A stretch of DNA of 64,000 nt, from positions 124,001 to 188,000 of the forward strand of contig JAGABZ010000006.1 in assembly GCA_017614375.1 (NCBI GenBank), written 5' to 3'. This DNA comes from Spirochaetales bacterium (GTDB taxonomy: Bacteria; Spirochaetota; Spirochaetia; Sphaerochaetales; Sphaerochaetaceae). The position numbers and the translations under genes are program-made. Under the pieces are notes generated by a model. The model did no database searches and had not been told where the DNA came from. It was given only the letters and a program-made list of their open reading frames with translations. Position 1 is the stretch's first letter, and each line of letters starts with the position of its first letter. Positions 7,393 through 15,245 of this stretch are shown piece by piece.

Positions 7393-8465
7393 CACCTGCC
7401 CAGAACGGTTTCCTCGATTTTCTTCACCTGGGCACGGTAGAGGTTGTTGATGTTCGTGCCGTAGTCGGCAATCAGCTGGATCATGTTGCGCGGATTGTCG
7501 GGCAGGTCGACTCCGTTGAGTCTGTCGCCGGCGTCCCCCAGTCCGGGGAGGATGTATGCCGCTTCGTTGAGAATCGGGTCCATCCACAGGGTGTGGACTT
7601 CGCAGTTCGGTATGGCGCGGACGATTCTCAGGGCTCCCTTGAGGGCGCTTATGACGTTGATGAACTTCACCGAGCGGGCCTTGATGCCGATGCTTTCCAG
7701 ATGCTTGACGATGGTGACCAGCGAGCCGCCGGTGGCGTTCATCGGGTCGGCGAAGATCCAGTTCTTGTCCTGAAGGTCCTCGACCTTGAAGAATGAGCGG
7801 TCCAGATCGAGCACGTAGTCCATGTTCTTTTCCTTCTTGGACTCGTCCCTCTTGATCTTGAACAGGGCGAACGGCGGGACTTCACCGGAGGAGCTGTACT
7901 CCTGGATTTCCTTGCTGATGATCATCGAGGGAAGCAGGGCTCCGCGGAGCATGACGCAGAGCACGCTGTCCTGGACGATCGAGTCGACTTCCGGAATCTT
8001 GTGTACGGCATAGTTGCGGCAGGGGTTGGTAACCGGGGTCGGGGTGATTATGCTCCGCTTGCGGGGCATGTCCAGGGCCGCGTCGGTAAAGACATGGGCG
8101 AACAGCAGTTCGTACGCCCTCTGCACATAGTAGAGGAACTCCTCGTGTCCGGTTTTCGGGTCACGGAGCTTGGCAATCAGCCTGGAAGCCTGACCGTGGA
8201 GTTCACGCGGGGTCTCGAAGGAGTAGACGTGGATGGCGTTTTCCCGTTCGACCACGCTCTGAAGGTAATCGCCGATGTCACCGGCGCTCCTGACCAGTTC
8301 GTCCTGGGCCTCTTTCAGCTCGGCTGTGTTTTTTGCCTCTTCGATCCTCCGGCAGGCATCAAGCGAAGTATCATAAAGCCTGTCTGCTTTTTCGATGGCG
8401 ATGCGGTCCCTGTCGAGCAGGTATCCGTCCAGGTCCTGTGCGTGAAGAGTGATTTTGTTGCCCAT
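7392..8465 (-). CDS. upp: Uracil phosphoribosyltransferase-like protein with long N-terminal extension
   Basis: The C-terminal 200 or so residues match uracil phosphoribosyltransferase, which makes UMP from uracil and PRPP. The PRPP loop reads DPMNATGGS, and the uracil-recognition end reads GLGDAGDRLNG. The protein is 357 residues against about 208 for the usual enzyme. The extra 140 residues at the N-terminus are charged and helical (AIEKADRLYDTSLDACRR and so on) and carry no motif I know. The ATG at 8465 follows a perfect GGAGG. It is the first gene of a two-gene unit with the TPR lipoprotein. The activity is likely; the role of the extension is unknown. Confidence 0.85.
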   Translation of the reverse strand: MGNKITLHAQDLDGYLLDRDRIAIEKADRLYDTSLDACRRIEEAKNTAELKEAQDELVRSAGDIGDYLQSVVERENAIHVYSFETPRELHGQASRLIAKLRDPKTGHEEFLYYVQRAYELLFAHVFTDAALDMPRKRSIITPTPVTNPCRNYAVHKIPEVDSIVQDSVLCVMLRGALLPSMIISKEIQEYSSSGEVPPFALFKIKRDESKKEKNMDYVLDLDRSFFKVEDLQDKNWIFADPMNATGGSLVTIVKHLESIGIKARSVKFINVISALKGALRIVRAIPNCEVHTLWMDPILNEAAYILPGLGDAGDRLNGVDLPDNPRNMIQLIADYGTNINNLYRAQVKKIEETVLGR

Positions 8466-8503
8466 GTTTCCTCCGGAAACCTGCGGTTGCAGGCCCGCGG
8501 AAC

Positions 8504-8532
8504 ATGATAATGCATCCAAACCCGATTTACAA
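8504..8532 (-). promoter_or_regulatory. Promoter of upp-like operon
   Basis: On the minus strand TTGTAA (8532-8527), a 17-bp spacer and TATCAT (8509-8504). The short leader contains a small hairpin (CCTGC AACC GCAGG) before the ribosome site. Confidence 0.5.
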
Positions 8533-8598
8533 TCAGGTCTTGCCCCGGATGACGGGCGCCTTGCCGGCAACAACATGCCGTCCGAAGGAGGTTTTGCT

Positions 8599-8627
8599 TT
8601 GCAATACCGGCGGGTTTGTGCTAGAAA
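8599..8627 (+). promoter_or_regulatory. Promoter of the RDD-protein gene
   Basis: TTGCAA (8599-8604), a 17-bp spacer and TAGAAA (8622-8627), preceded by TGC, which gives an extended -10. Confidence 0.5.
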
Positions 8628-8665
8628 TAGAGTGTTGAATCTGCAACCGGGGGAGATTGCTGCCG

Positions 8666-9430
8666 ATGACTTTCGATGTACAGAGGGCGGGCATTTGGAA
8701 ACGCATCAGTGCGTGGATGTTCGACCGCATTCTTCTGTCGATTCTTGCTGTCGGCATGATGTGGCTTCTGAGCCTGGTCACCGGTTATGACAGCATAGGC
8801 AACAGATACTCCGATGGGCTGGTTTCCTACGAGAAGGCCTACAACATGAGTTTCGCCGTCACCAACGATGAATACCAGCAGATGTCCGACGCCGACAGGC
8901 AGAACTGGGACGCGGCGTATCAGGCCTTGATTTCCGATACCGAGGTGATGGCAGCCTATTCGACATACTTCCGCCTGACAATCATGAACATCTCCCTGAG
9001 CATCTTCATCGCCTATCTGGCCCTGGAGTTCCTCGTCCCCGTTCTGGCCTTCGGACACGGACGGACACTGGGAAAGAGGGTCTTCGGCCTGGCAGTGATG
9101 CGCACCGAGGGTGTCAGGATAAGCGGACCGGTGTTCTTCGTCAGGACGATTCTGGGCAAGTACACCCTCGAAACGATGGTTCCGGTCTTCATCATCCTGA
9201 TGATCTACTTCAACCAGCTCGGAATCATCGGTCTGGTGGTTCTGGGGGCATACGCCGTATTGCAGATCATCCTGCTGTTCGCCACCGCCAACCACACCCC
9301 GGTGCATGACCTGCTGTCCGACACCATCGTAGTCGACTACGCCAGCCAGAAGATTTACAACAGCCGTGAGGAGATGATCGCGGACATCAACGCGGATGCA
9401 AAGGAGAGCGCGGCACGCGACCCGTATTGA
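8666..9430 (+). CDS. RDD-family membrane protein
   Basis: A 254-residue protein. The RDD domain begins with the Arg and Asp of RISAWMFDRILLSI in the first helix and contains the second signature GRTLGKRVFGLAV. Between the first two helices is a hydrophilic loop of about 70 residues rich in Tyr, Asp and Gln, which probably faces the periplasm; two or three further helices follow. RDD proteins are widespread, and a few have been linked to Na+/H+ exchange, but most have no known role. The ATG at 8666 is used because it follows GGGGGAG. Confidence 0.82.
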   Translation: MTFDVQRAGIWKRISAWMFDRILLSILAVGMMWLLSLVTGYDSIGNRYSDGLVSYEKAYNMSFAVTNDEYQQMSDADRQNWDAAYQALISDTEVMAAYSTYFRLTIMNISLSIFIAYLALEFLVPVLAFGHGRTLGKRVFGLAVMRTEGVRISGPVFFVRTILGKYTLETMVPVFIILMIYFNQLGIIGLVVLGAYAVLQIILLFATANHTPVHDLLSDTIVVDYASQKIYNSREEMIADINADAKESAARDPY

Positions 9431-9473
9431 GCAAACAGCGCCTTGAGCGTAACACCGATAAAAGGAAGAGCAA

Positions 9474-10574
9474 ATGATTGTTGATCTACAGAATCTGACA
9501 AAGGTTTTCCCCAGCAGGAACAAGAAGGAAAAGGAAATGGTCACCGCCGTTTCCGACTTCACCTTTACCATCCCGGACGGCAAACTCGTAGGCCTCCTCG
9601 GGCCCTCCGGCTGCGGAAAGAGCACCACACTGTACATGATCTGCGGCCTGCAGAAGCCCTCCTCGGGAAAAATCTTCTTCGGGGACAACGACGTGACACA
9701 GCTTCCGCCGGAGAGCAGGGGAGTAGGACTCGTATTCCAGAACTACGCCCTGTATCCCCATATGACGGTCAAGCAGAACATCATGTTCCCCCTGCAGAAC
9801 CTCAAGGGCGCCGACAAGCTGGACAAGGACGAGATGCTCAAGCGCACCGTCGAAGTTGCCAGAATCGTCCAGATCGACGACCTGCTGGAGCGCAAGCCCA
9901 ATGAGCTTTCCGGCGGTCAGCAGCAGCGGGTCGCCATCGCCCGGGCCCTGGTCAAGATGCCGCGGGTTCTGCTTCTGGACGAGCCCCTGTCGAACCTCGA
10001 CGCCAGGCTCAGACTCCAGACCCGTGAGGAAATCCGCCGCATCCAGCGCGAGACCGGAATCACCACCGTTTTCGTCACCCACGACCAGGAAGAGGCGATG
10101 AGCATCTCCGACATGATCGTCGTGATGAAGAAGGGTGTCGTACAGCAGACCGGACACCCGCAGGACGTGTACAACAGCCCGGAAAACCTCTTCGTCGCCA
10201 AGTTCCTCGGCACGCCGCCGATCAACGTCTTTGACGCCACGGTCCGCTCCGGAAAGGTTTACATCGGTGACGAGGCCGTCATCGACGTCCCGGACGTACC
10301 CGACCAGGAAGTCATAGTCGGTATCAGGCCCGAGGGCTTCATCGTCCGCCCCGAGGGCAGGTTCCACTGCGCCCTCAACGGGGTGGAGGTCATGGGCAGG
10401 GACGTGAGTCTGGTCATGAATCATCCGGCGATGAACGTCCCGGTAATCCGCGCCATCATAGACGCCGACGTCACCGTCGACCCGGAGGCAACCGAGGTCG
10501 GATTCGACATCAAGCGCAACAAGATCTTCCTCTTTGAGAAGGAGACCGAGGCGCGCATATTCTTTGAGGTATAG
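9474..10574 (+). CDS. Sugar ABC importer ATPase (MsmK/UgpC type)
   Basis: A 366-residue ATPase of the MalK/UgpC/MsmK group. It has Walker A (GPSGCGKST), the Q-loop FQNYALYPH, the signature LSGGQQQRVAIARAL, Walker B with DEPLSNLDARLR, the H-loop THDQEEAMS, and a C-terminal TOBE-type regulatory region from about residue 245. The first residues before Walker A include a lysine-rich insert (SRNKKEKEM). It has a good AAGGAAG ribosome site. It is followed after one base by the first permease and heads a six-gene unit. One such ATPase can serve several transporters. Confidence 0.92.
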   Translation: MIVDLQNLTKVFPSRNKKEKEMVTAVSDFTFTIPDGKLVGLLGPSGCGKSTTLYMICGLQKPSSGKIFFGDNDVTQLPPESRGVGLVFQNYALYPHMTVKQNIMFPLQNLKGADKLDKDEMLKRTVEVARIVQIDDLLERKPNELSGGQQQRVAIARALVKMPRVLLLDEPLSNLDARLRLQTREEIRRIQRETGITTVFVTHDQEEAMSISDMIVVMKKGVVQQTGHPQDVYNSPENLFVAKFLGTPPINVFDATVRSGKVYIGDEAVIDVPDVPDQEVIVGIRPEGFIVRPEGRFHCALNGVEVMGRDVSLVMNHPAMNVPVIRAIIDADVTVDPEATEVGFDIKRNKIFLFEKETEARIFFEV

Positions 10575-10575
10575 C

Positions 10576-11538
10576 ATGGGCGGCAAGAACACAATGGTGG
10601 AAAGCAGACGCCCGTGGATGGCATGGGTCTATCTGGCCCCGGCCATCCTGCTTCTGCTCGTATTTACGGTCTGGCCGATCATCAACACCTTCAGGATGGC
10701 CTTTCTCGTAGGCTACCGCGGACTTGAGGCTGTCCAGGGCAAGACCTTCCCGTTCGGCTTCGGCAACTTCACCAAGGTCATCCAGTTCCAGGACTTCCTC
10801 AACTGCCTGCGCAACACGACTCTGCTTTGCGTGATCACCGTTCCGCTGTCGACCTTTCTGGCTCTGCTGATTTCGGTTTGCCTCAATTCGATCAAAACGC
10901 TCCAGAAAGGCCTACAGACGATCTTCTTCCTTCCGTACGTGACCAACTCCATCGCCATCGGCATGGTTTTCGCGGCGATGTTCAACATCGTCGGCAGCGC
11001 CCACGGAACTTCAAACCAGATCATCATCACCGCCGGAATCGTAAACAACATCATCACCTTTTTCGGCGGTGAGCCGGTCAATTGGATCAACTCAGGCTCG
11101 ACCTATCTGGCCAACATGACGGTCATGGTGATCTACATCGTGTGGAACGCCCTTCCGTTCAAAATCCTGATCCTGTTGGGCGGACTGCAGAGCGTGAACA
11201 AGCAGTACTACGACGCGGCCAGGGTTGACGGGACTTCCAGAAGGAGAATCTTCACCCGCATCACAGTGCCCCTGCTTTCCCCGATGATCGCCTACGTCGT
11301 CATCACCGGATTCATCGGAGGTTTCAAGGAATACACCAGCATAGTAGGTGTGTTCGGTGAAAAGATGGGACCGGCGAACGACCAGGGCAGACTGAATACC
11401 ATGGTCGGATTCATCTACGATGCGCTGGAGAACAACCATCAGGGCAGGGCAAGCGCCGCCGCTCTGATCCTGTTCGGCATCATCCTCGTCGTGACCTTGA
11501 TCAACCTCCAGGTCAGCAAGAGACGGGTCCATTACTAG
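10576..11538 (+). CDS. Sugar ABC importer permease 1 (MalF/UgpA type)
   Basis: A 320-residue permease with six hydrophobic helices and the coupling motif near the C-terminus (YYDAARVDGTSRRRIFTRITVPLL). The ATG at 10576 begins one base after the ATPase stop. It pairs with the next gene to form the channel for an oligosaccharide or related solute. The spacer between helices 3 and 4 (residues about 140-175) is longer than in MalF-like short forms and contains GSAHGTSNQ. Confidence 0.9.
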   Translation: MGGKNTMVESRRPWMAWVYLAPAILLLLVFTVWPIINTFRMAFLVGYRGLEAVQGKTFPFGFGNFTKVIQFQDFLNCLRNTTLLCVITVPLSTFLALLISVCLNSIKTLQKGLQTIFFLPYVTNSIAIGMVFAAMFNIVGSAHGTSNQIIITAGIVNNIITFFGGEPVNWINSGSTYLANMTVMVIYIVWNALPFKILILLGGLQSVNKQYYDAARVDGTSRRRIFTRITVPLLSPMIAYVVITGFIGGFKEYTSIVGVFGEKMGPANDQGRLNTMVGFIYDALENNHQGRASAAALILFGIILVVTLINLQVSKRRVHY

Positions 11539-11547
11539 GAGGCGGTC

Positions 11548-12453
11548 ATGGCTGAAACATTCAACACGATGCAGGAAAAAGACATGGGTTCCGTCGTCTC
11601 CAGACAGAAGGTCATAGCCGTCCTGGCAAAGGTCCTCGTCTACGCCTTTCTCATCCTGATGGCGGTGATAGTGCTCTTCCCGTTCTACTGGATGATCAAC
11701 TCCTCACTCAAGCCGCTTGAGGAGTACAGGCTCCCCATCCCGACCTTCTGGCCGCACAAGCTTCTGCTGAGCAACTACGTCAATGCCTTCAACACGGCCA
11801 AACTGGGCAGACTGTTCCTGAACACTCTGTATGTCGGCGTGGTCTCGACCCTTCTGTCGCTGGTGATCACCATCCTCTCCGCATTCGCCTTTGCCAGACT
11901 GGAGTTCAAGGGCAAGAACGTCCTGTTCGCCGGGCTGCTGGCCACGATGATGATTCCCGGAGAGTTGTTCACCATCACCAACTACATGACGGTCACCAGA
12001 CTGAACTGGCTCAATACCTACACGGTACTCATCGTGCCGTTCCTGGTAAGTGTGTTCTACATCTACCTGCTGCGTCAGAACTTCCTGCAGATTCCCGATG
12101 AACTGTACCTGGCTGCGAAGGTCGACGGGACCAGCGATTTCAAATACCTTTGCAAGGTAATGATCCCGCTCTCGCTCCCGACGCTGATCTCCATCACGAT
12201 TCTCAAGATGATGGGAGCGTGGAACTCGTACATCTGGCCCAGACTGGTTGCAAACAAGGACCCGCTGAACAACGGAGGCCACAGGCTGATCACCAACGGA
12301 CTGCGCAATGCCTTCACCCAGACTACCGGAGAAGTCAACTACCCCGAGCAGATGGCTGCCGTAGCCCTGGTCAGCGCCCCGCTGTTCCTGGTATTCGTGT
12401 TCCTCAGGAAGTACATCATGAAGGGAGTGAGCCGGAGCGGAATAAAAGGCTGA
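11548..12453 (+). CDS. Sugar ABC importer permease 2 (MalG/UgpE type)
   Basis: A 301-residue second permease with six helices. The family marks are FYWMINSSLKP after the first helix, FAFARLEFKGK, and the coupling motif ELYLAAKVDGTSDFKYLCKVMIPL. It has an AGGAGG ribosome site and lies 9 nt after permease 1. It works with the ATPase at 9474 and the binding protein at 12521. Confidence 0.9.
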   Translation: MAETFNTMQEKDMGSVVSRQKVIAVLAKVLVYAFLILMAVIVLFPFYWMINSSLKPLEEYRLPIPTFWPHKLLLSNYVNAFNTAKLGRLFLNTLYVGVVSTLLSLVITILSAFAFARLEFKGKNVLFAGLLATMMIPGELFTITNYMTVTRLNWLNTYTVLIVPFLVSVFYIYLLRQNFLQIPDELYLAAKVDGTSDFKYLCKVMIPLSLPTLISITILKMMGAWNSYIWPRLVANKDPLNNGGHRLITNGLRNAFTQTTGEVNYPEQMAAVALVSAPLFLVFVFLRKYIMKGVSRSGIKG

Positions 12454-12520
12454 GAACCGGCCCTCAGAACATAGGATTGAAAAGGTGATTTATGATAGAA
12501 TCATCCACAAGGAGAACAAT

Positions 12521-13936
12521 ATGAAAAAAGCTTTGCTTCTGGTGTCAGTGCTCTTTCTCATCGCGCTGACTTCAGCCTTCTGCGGCGGAACCGCCGAGAG
12601 CGCAGCCGCGAGTGCGTTCGAGGTTCCCGAGGGCGGCTATGACGGCAGCGAGGTCACCCTGACCTTCTACCACACCATGGGCGCCAACCTCAACACCGTC
12701 CTGGACGAGTACATCGCCGAGTTCAACCAGCTGTTTCCGAACATCCACATCAAGTGGGAGCAGGTCGGCGGCTATGACGATGTAAAGAACCAGATCAGTA
12801 CCGAGATTCCCGCCGGAAACCAGCCGAACCTGGCCTACTGCTATCCCGACCATGTCGCCATGTACAACCTGGCCGGAGCCGTGGCAACCCTGGACAACCT
12901 GATTGCCAGCCAGATTCCCGTCACCCATGCCGACGGAACCACCGAGATTCTCGGACTGACCGAGGAGCAGAAGGCCGACTTCATCGAAGGCTACTACAAC
13001 GAAGGCTGCCAGTTCGGCGACGGACTGATGTACACCATGCCCTTCTCGAAGTCCACCGAAGTCCTCTATTACAACAAGACCTTCTTCGACGAGCACAACC
13101 TCAAGGTTCCCACCACCTGGGACGAGATGGAGGAAGTCTGCGCCAAGATCAAGGAAATCGCTCCGAACAGCATCCCGCTCGGATATGACTCCGAGGCCAA
13201 CTGGTTCATCACCATGTGCGAGCAGTACAACAGCCCGTACACCAGTGCCACCGGTGACCACTACCTGTTCGACAACGCCACCAACCGCGAGTTCATCAAG
13301 CGCTTCCGCCAGTGGTACCAGAACGGCTGGATGACCACCCAGACCCTCCTGGGTTCCTACACCTCAGGCCTGTTCACCTCCACCAACGAGACGGTCAGCT
13401 ACATGTCAATCGGCTCCTCGGCAGGCGCAACCTACCAGAGACCGGCAGCCGGTGCCGACGGAAAGTATCCGTTCGAAGTCGGAATCGCCACCATCCCGCA
13501 GGTCTCCGATGCCAACAGAAAGGTCATCTCCCAGGGCCCGAGCATCTGTATCTTCAACAAGGACAACCCGCAGGAAGTCGTTGCATCCTGGCTTTTCGTC
13601 AAGTACCTGACCACCTCGGTTGAGTTCCAGGCCGCCTTCTCGATGGCTTCCGGTTACGTACCGGTTCTCAAGTCCGTCACCGACAACGAAATCTACGCTG
13701 ATTTCATCGCCCAGGCCGACTACGGCAAGTACATCACCGCCCTGTCGACCAAGGTCTGTCTTGAGCAGCAGGATGCCTACTACACCTCCCCGGCGTTCAA
13801 CGGATCCTCCACTGCCCGTGATGAGGTCGGTGCCCTTCTGACCAAGTGTCTGACCATCCCCGAGGGAAGCGATGTGGATGCCCAGATTGCCGCTGCCTTC
13901 AAGCTGGCAATCCAGAAGTGCGAGTACAATGACTGA
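12521..13936 (+). CDS. Extracellular sugar-binding protein of the ABC importer
   Basis: A 471-residue exported family 1 solute-binding protein. The N-terminus is a signal peptide ending around SAFCGGTAES; the Cys could be a lipid anchor, although Phe before it is unusual for a lipobox. The lobe pattern starts with VTLTFYHTMGANLNTVLDEY, a common opening for carbohydrate-binding proteins, followed by aromatic-rich regions typical of sugar contacts. The start is the ATG preceded by AAGGAG. It is encoded last among the transporter genes but first before the two exported nuclease-like and OB-fold proteins. The sugar is not predictable. Confidence 0.88.
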   Translation: MKKALLLVSVLFLIALTSAFCGGTAESAAASAFEVPEGGYDGSEVTLTFYHTMGANLNTVLDEYIAEFNQLFPNIHIKWEQVGGYDDVKNQISTEIPAGNQPNLAYCYPDHVAMYNLAGAVATLDNLIASQIPVTHADGTTEILGLTEEQKADFIEGYYNEGCQFGDGLMYTMPFSKSTEVLYYNKTFFDEHNLKVPTTWDEMEEVCAKIKEIAPNSIPLGYDSEANWFITMCEQYNSPYTSATGDHYLFDNATNREFIKRFRQWYQNGWMTTQTLLGSYTSGLFTSTNETVSYMSIGSSAGATYQRPAAGADGKYPFEVGIATIPQVSDANRKVISQGPSICIFNKDNPQEVVASWLFVKYLTTSVEFQAAFSMASGYVPVLKSVTDNEIYADFIAQADYGKYITALSTKVCLEQQDAYYTSPAFNGSSTARDEVGALLTKCLTIPEGSDVDAQIAAAFKLAIQKCEYND

Positions 13937-13944
13937 GGAATGAG

Positions 13945-15225
13945 ATGAAGAGGTTCTGCGCTGTTCTTCTGATTCTGATCGGCGCCTTCGCCGCCCTCTG
14001 GGCAGCGACCGACTATGCATCGTCCGTGCGGCTTGACATGCGGTCCAGCACCGCCAAGCAGGCCGTTACGGTCAAGATGTTCATCGACGGTGATACGACG
14101 CATTTCTTCGTCCCCGAGTCCGTCTCGGCCACCGGAGTGCTCAAAGCCAGATATCTGGCCGTAAACACTCCGGAGTCGACGGGCAGGGTGGAGGAGTACG
14201 GCAAGAAAGCTTCAGCGTTCACCCGCGAAAAGCTTACCAACGCCCAGTCGATCATCATCGAATCGGATGACTCGAACTGGAACCTCGACTCTACCGGGGG
14301 CAGATACCTGGTATGGGTCTGGTACCGCAACAGCGAAAACGAAGAATACCGCAACCTCAACATCGAACTTCTTCAGAACGGTCTGGCCATTGCCTCATCC
14401 TCGGCCAACAACCGCTACGGAACCGTCTGCATGGCAGCCATCAACCAGGCGCGTGAACAGAAGCTCAATGTCTATTCAGGACAGAAGGACCCGGATTTCT
14501 ACTACGGGGACGCGATTGAGCTGACGCTCCACGGGCTGAGGACCGACATTTCCCTATATGAGGGAAAGAAGGTCGCCTTTGAGGGTGTTGTGACGATGAA
14601 CGACGGTTCGAGCGTCTACGTCGAGGAGTTCGATCCCGAATCGGGAATGTACAACGGGATTTCGGTCTACTACGGATACAACCTCTCCGCCACCGGACTG
14701 GACATCATCTCGGTCGGGAACCGCTGCAGGATTGTCGGCACGCTTCAGTATTACGAGGCGGGCGGCGTCTGGCAGATTTCCGGTCTGAACTACAAGATGA
14801 TGAAACCCAAGGATCCGGGAAATATCCAGAAGATCAGTTCGGGTCATCAGGGAGCCTTTGTCGACACGGAACCCTCCGTGTTCTTCTCAAAGGTCACCCT
14901 GACCGACGAGGACGGGCAGTCGAAGCAGTTCGACTACGCCTATCTCGCCATGGACACGACGATCACCATGGACGGTCTGTACGTCAAAAGCGTAAGCACC
15001 ACCTCGGATCCCGACAGTTCCAACTACGGGGCGATGACGCTGCACTGCGTTGCCGGCGGATACGAAATCCAGGTACGCACCGCCGTCCTGACCGAAAACA
15101 GGCAGCTGGTGACCTCGTATGCCTATCTGGGGCATACGATCACGGTGCGCGGTCTGGTCGGACTGTATAACGGCTCTTATCAGATCAAGGTCCTTACCCA
15201 AAAGGACATAACAATTGAAAAATAA
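13945..15225 (+). CDS. Exported staphylococcal-nuclease-like protein with OB-fold tail
   Basis: A 426-residue protein with a signal peptide (cut near residue 20). Residues 40-160 match the staphylococcal nuclease domain: VKMFIDGDT (D48, D50), the RYLAVNTPES stretch (R69, N74, E77) and GGRYLVWVW (R120). In the model enzyme the position of N74 is Asp40, a calcium ligand, so activity may be altered. The rest holds two OB-like segments (for example GKKVAFEGVVTMNDGSSVYV and a second near residue 290) that resemble nucleic-acid-binding folds. It lies 8 nt after the sugar-binding protein, with a GAGGAATGAG leader, so it belongs to the transporter operon. Confidence 0.72.
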   Translation: MKRFCAVLLILIGAFAALWAATDYASSVRLDMRSSTAKQAVTVKMFIDGDTTHFFVPESVSATGVLKARYLAVNTPESTGRVEEYGKKASAFTREKLTNAQSIIIESDDSNWNLDSTGGRYLVWVWYRNSENEEYRNLNIELLQNGLAIASSSANNRYGTVCMAAINQAREQKLNVYSGQKDPDFYYGDAIELTLHGLRTDISLYEGKKVAFEGVVTMNDGSSVYVEEFDPESGMYNGISVYYGYNLSATGLDIISVGNRCRIVGTLQYYEAGGVWQISGLNYKMMKPKDPGNIQKISSGHQGAFVDTEPSVFFSKVTLTDEDGQSKQFDYAYLAMDTTITMDGLYVKSVSTTSDPDSSNYGAMTLHCVAGGYEIQVRTAVLTENRQLVTSYAYLGHTITVRGLVGLYNGSYQIKVLTQKDITIEK

Positions 15226-15245
15226 GCAAACAACAGGAGCTTGAA

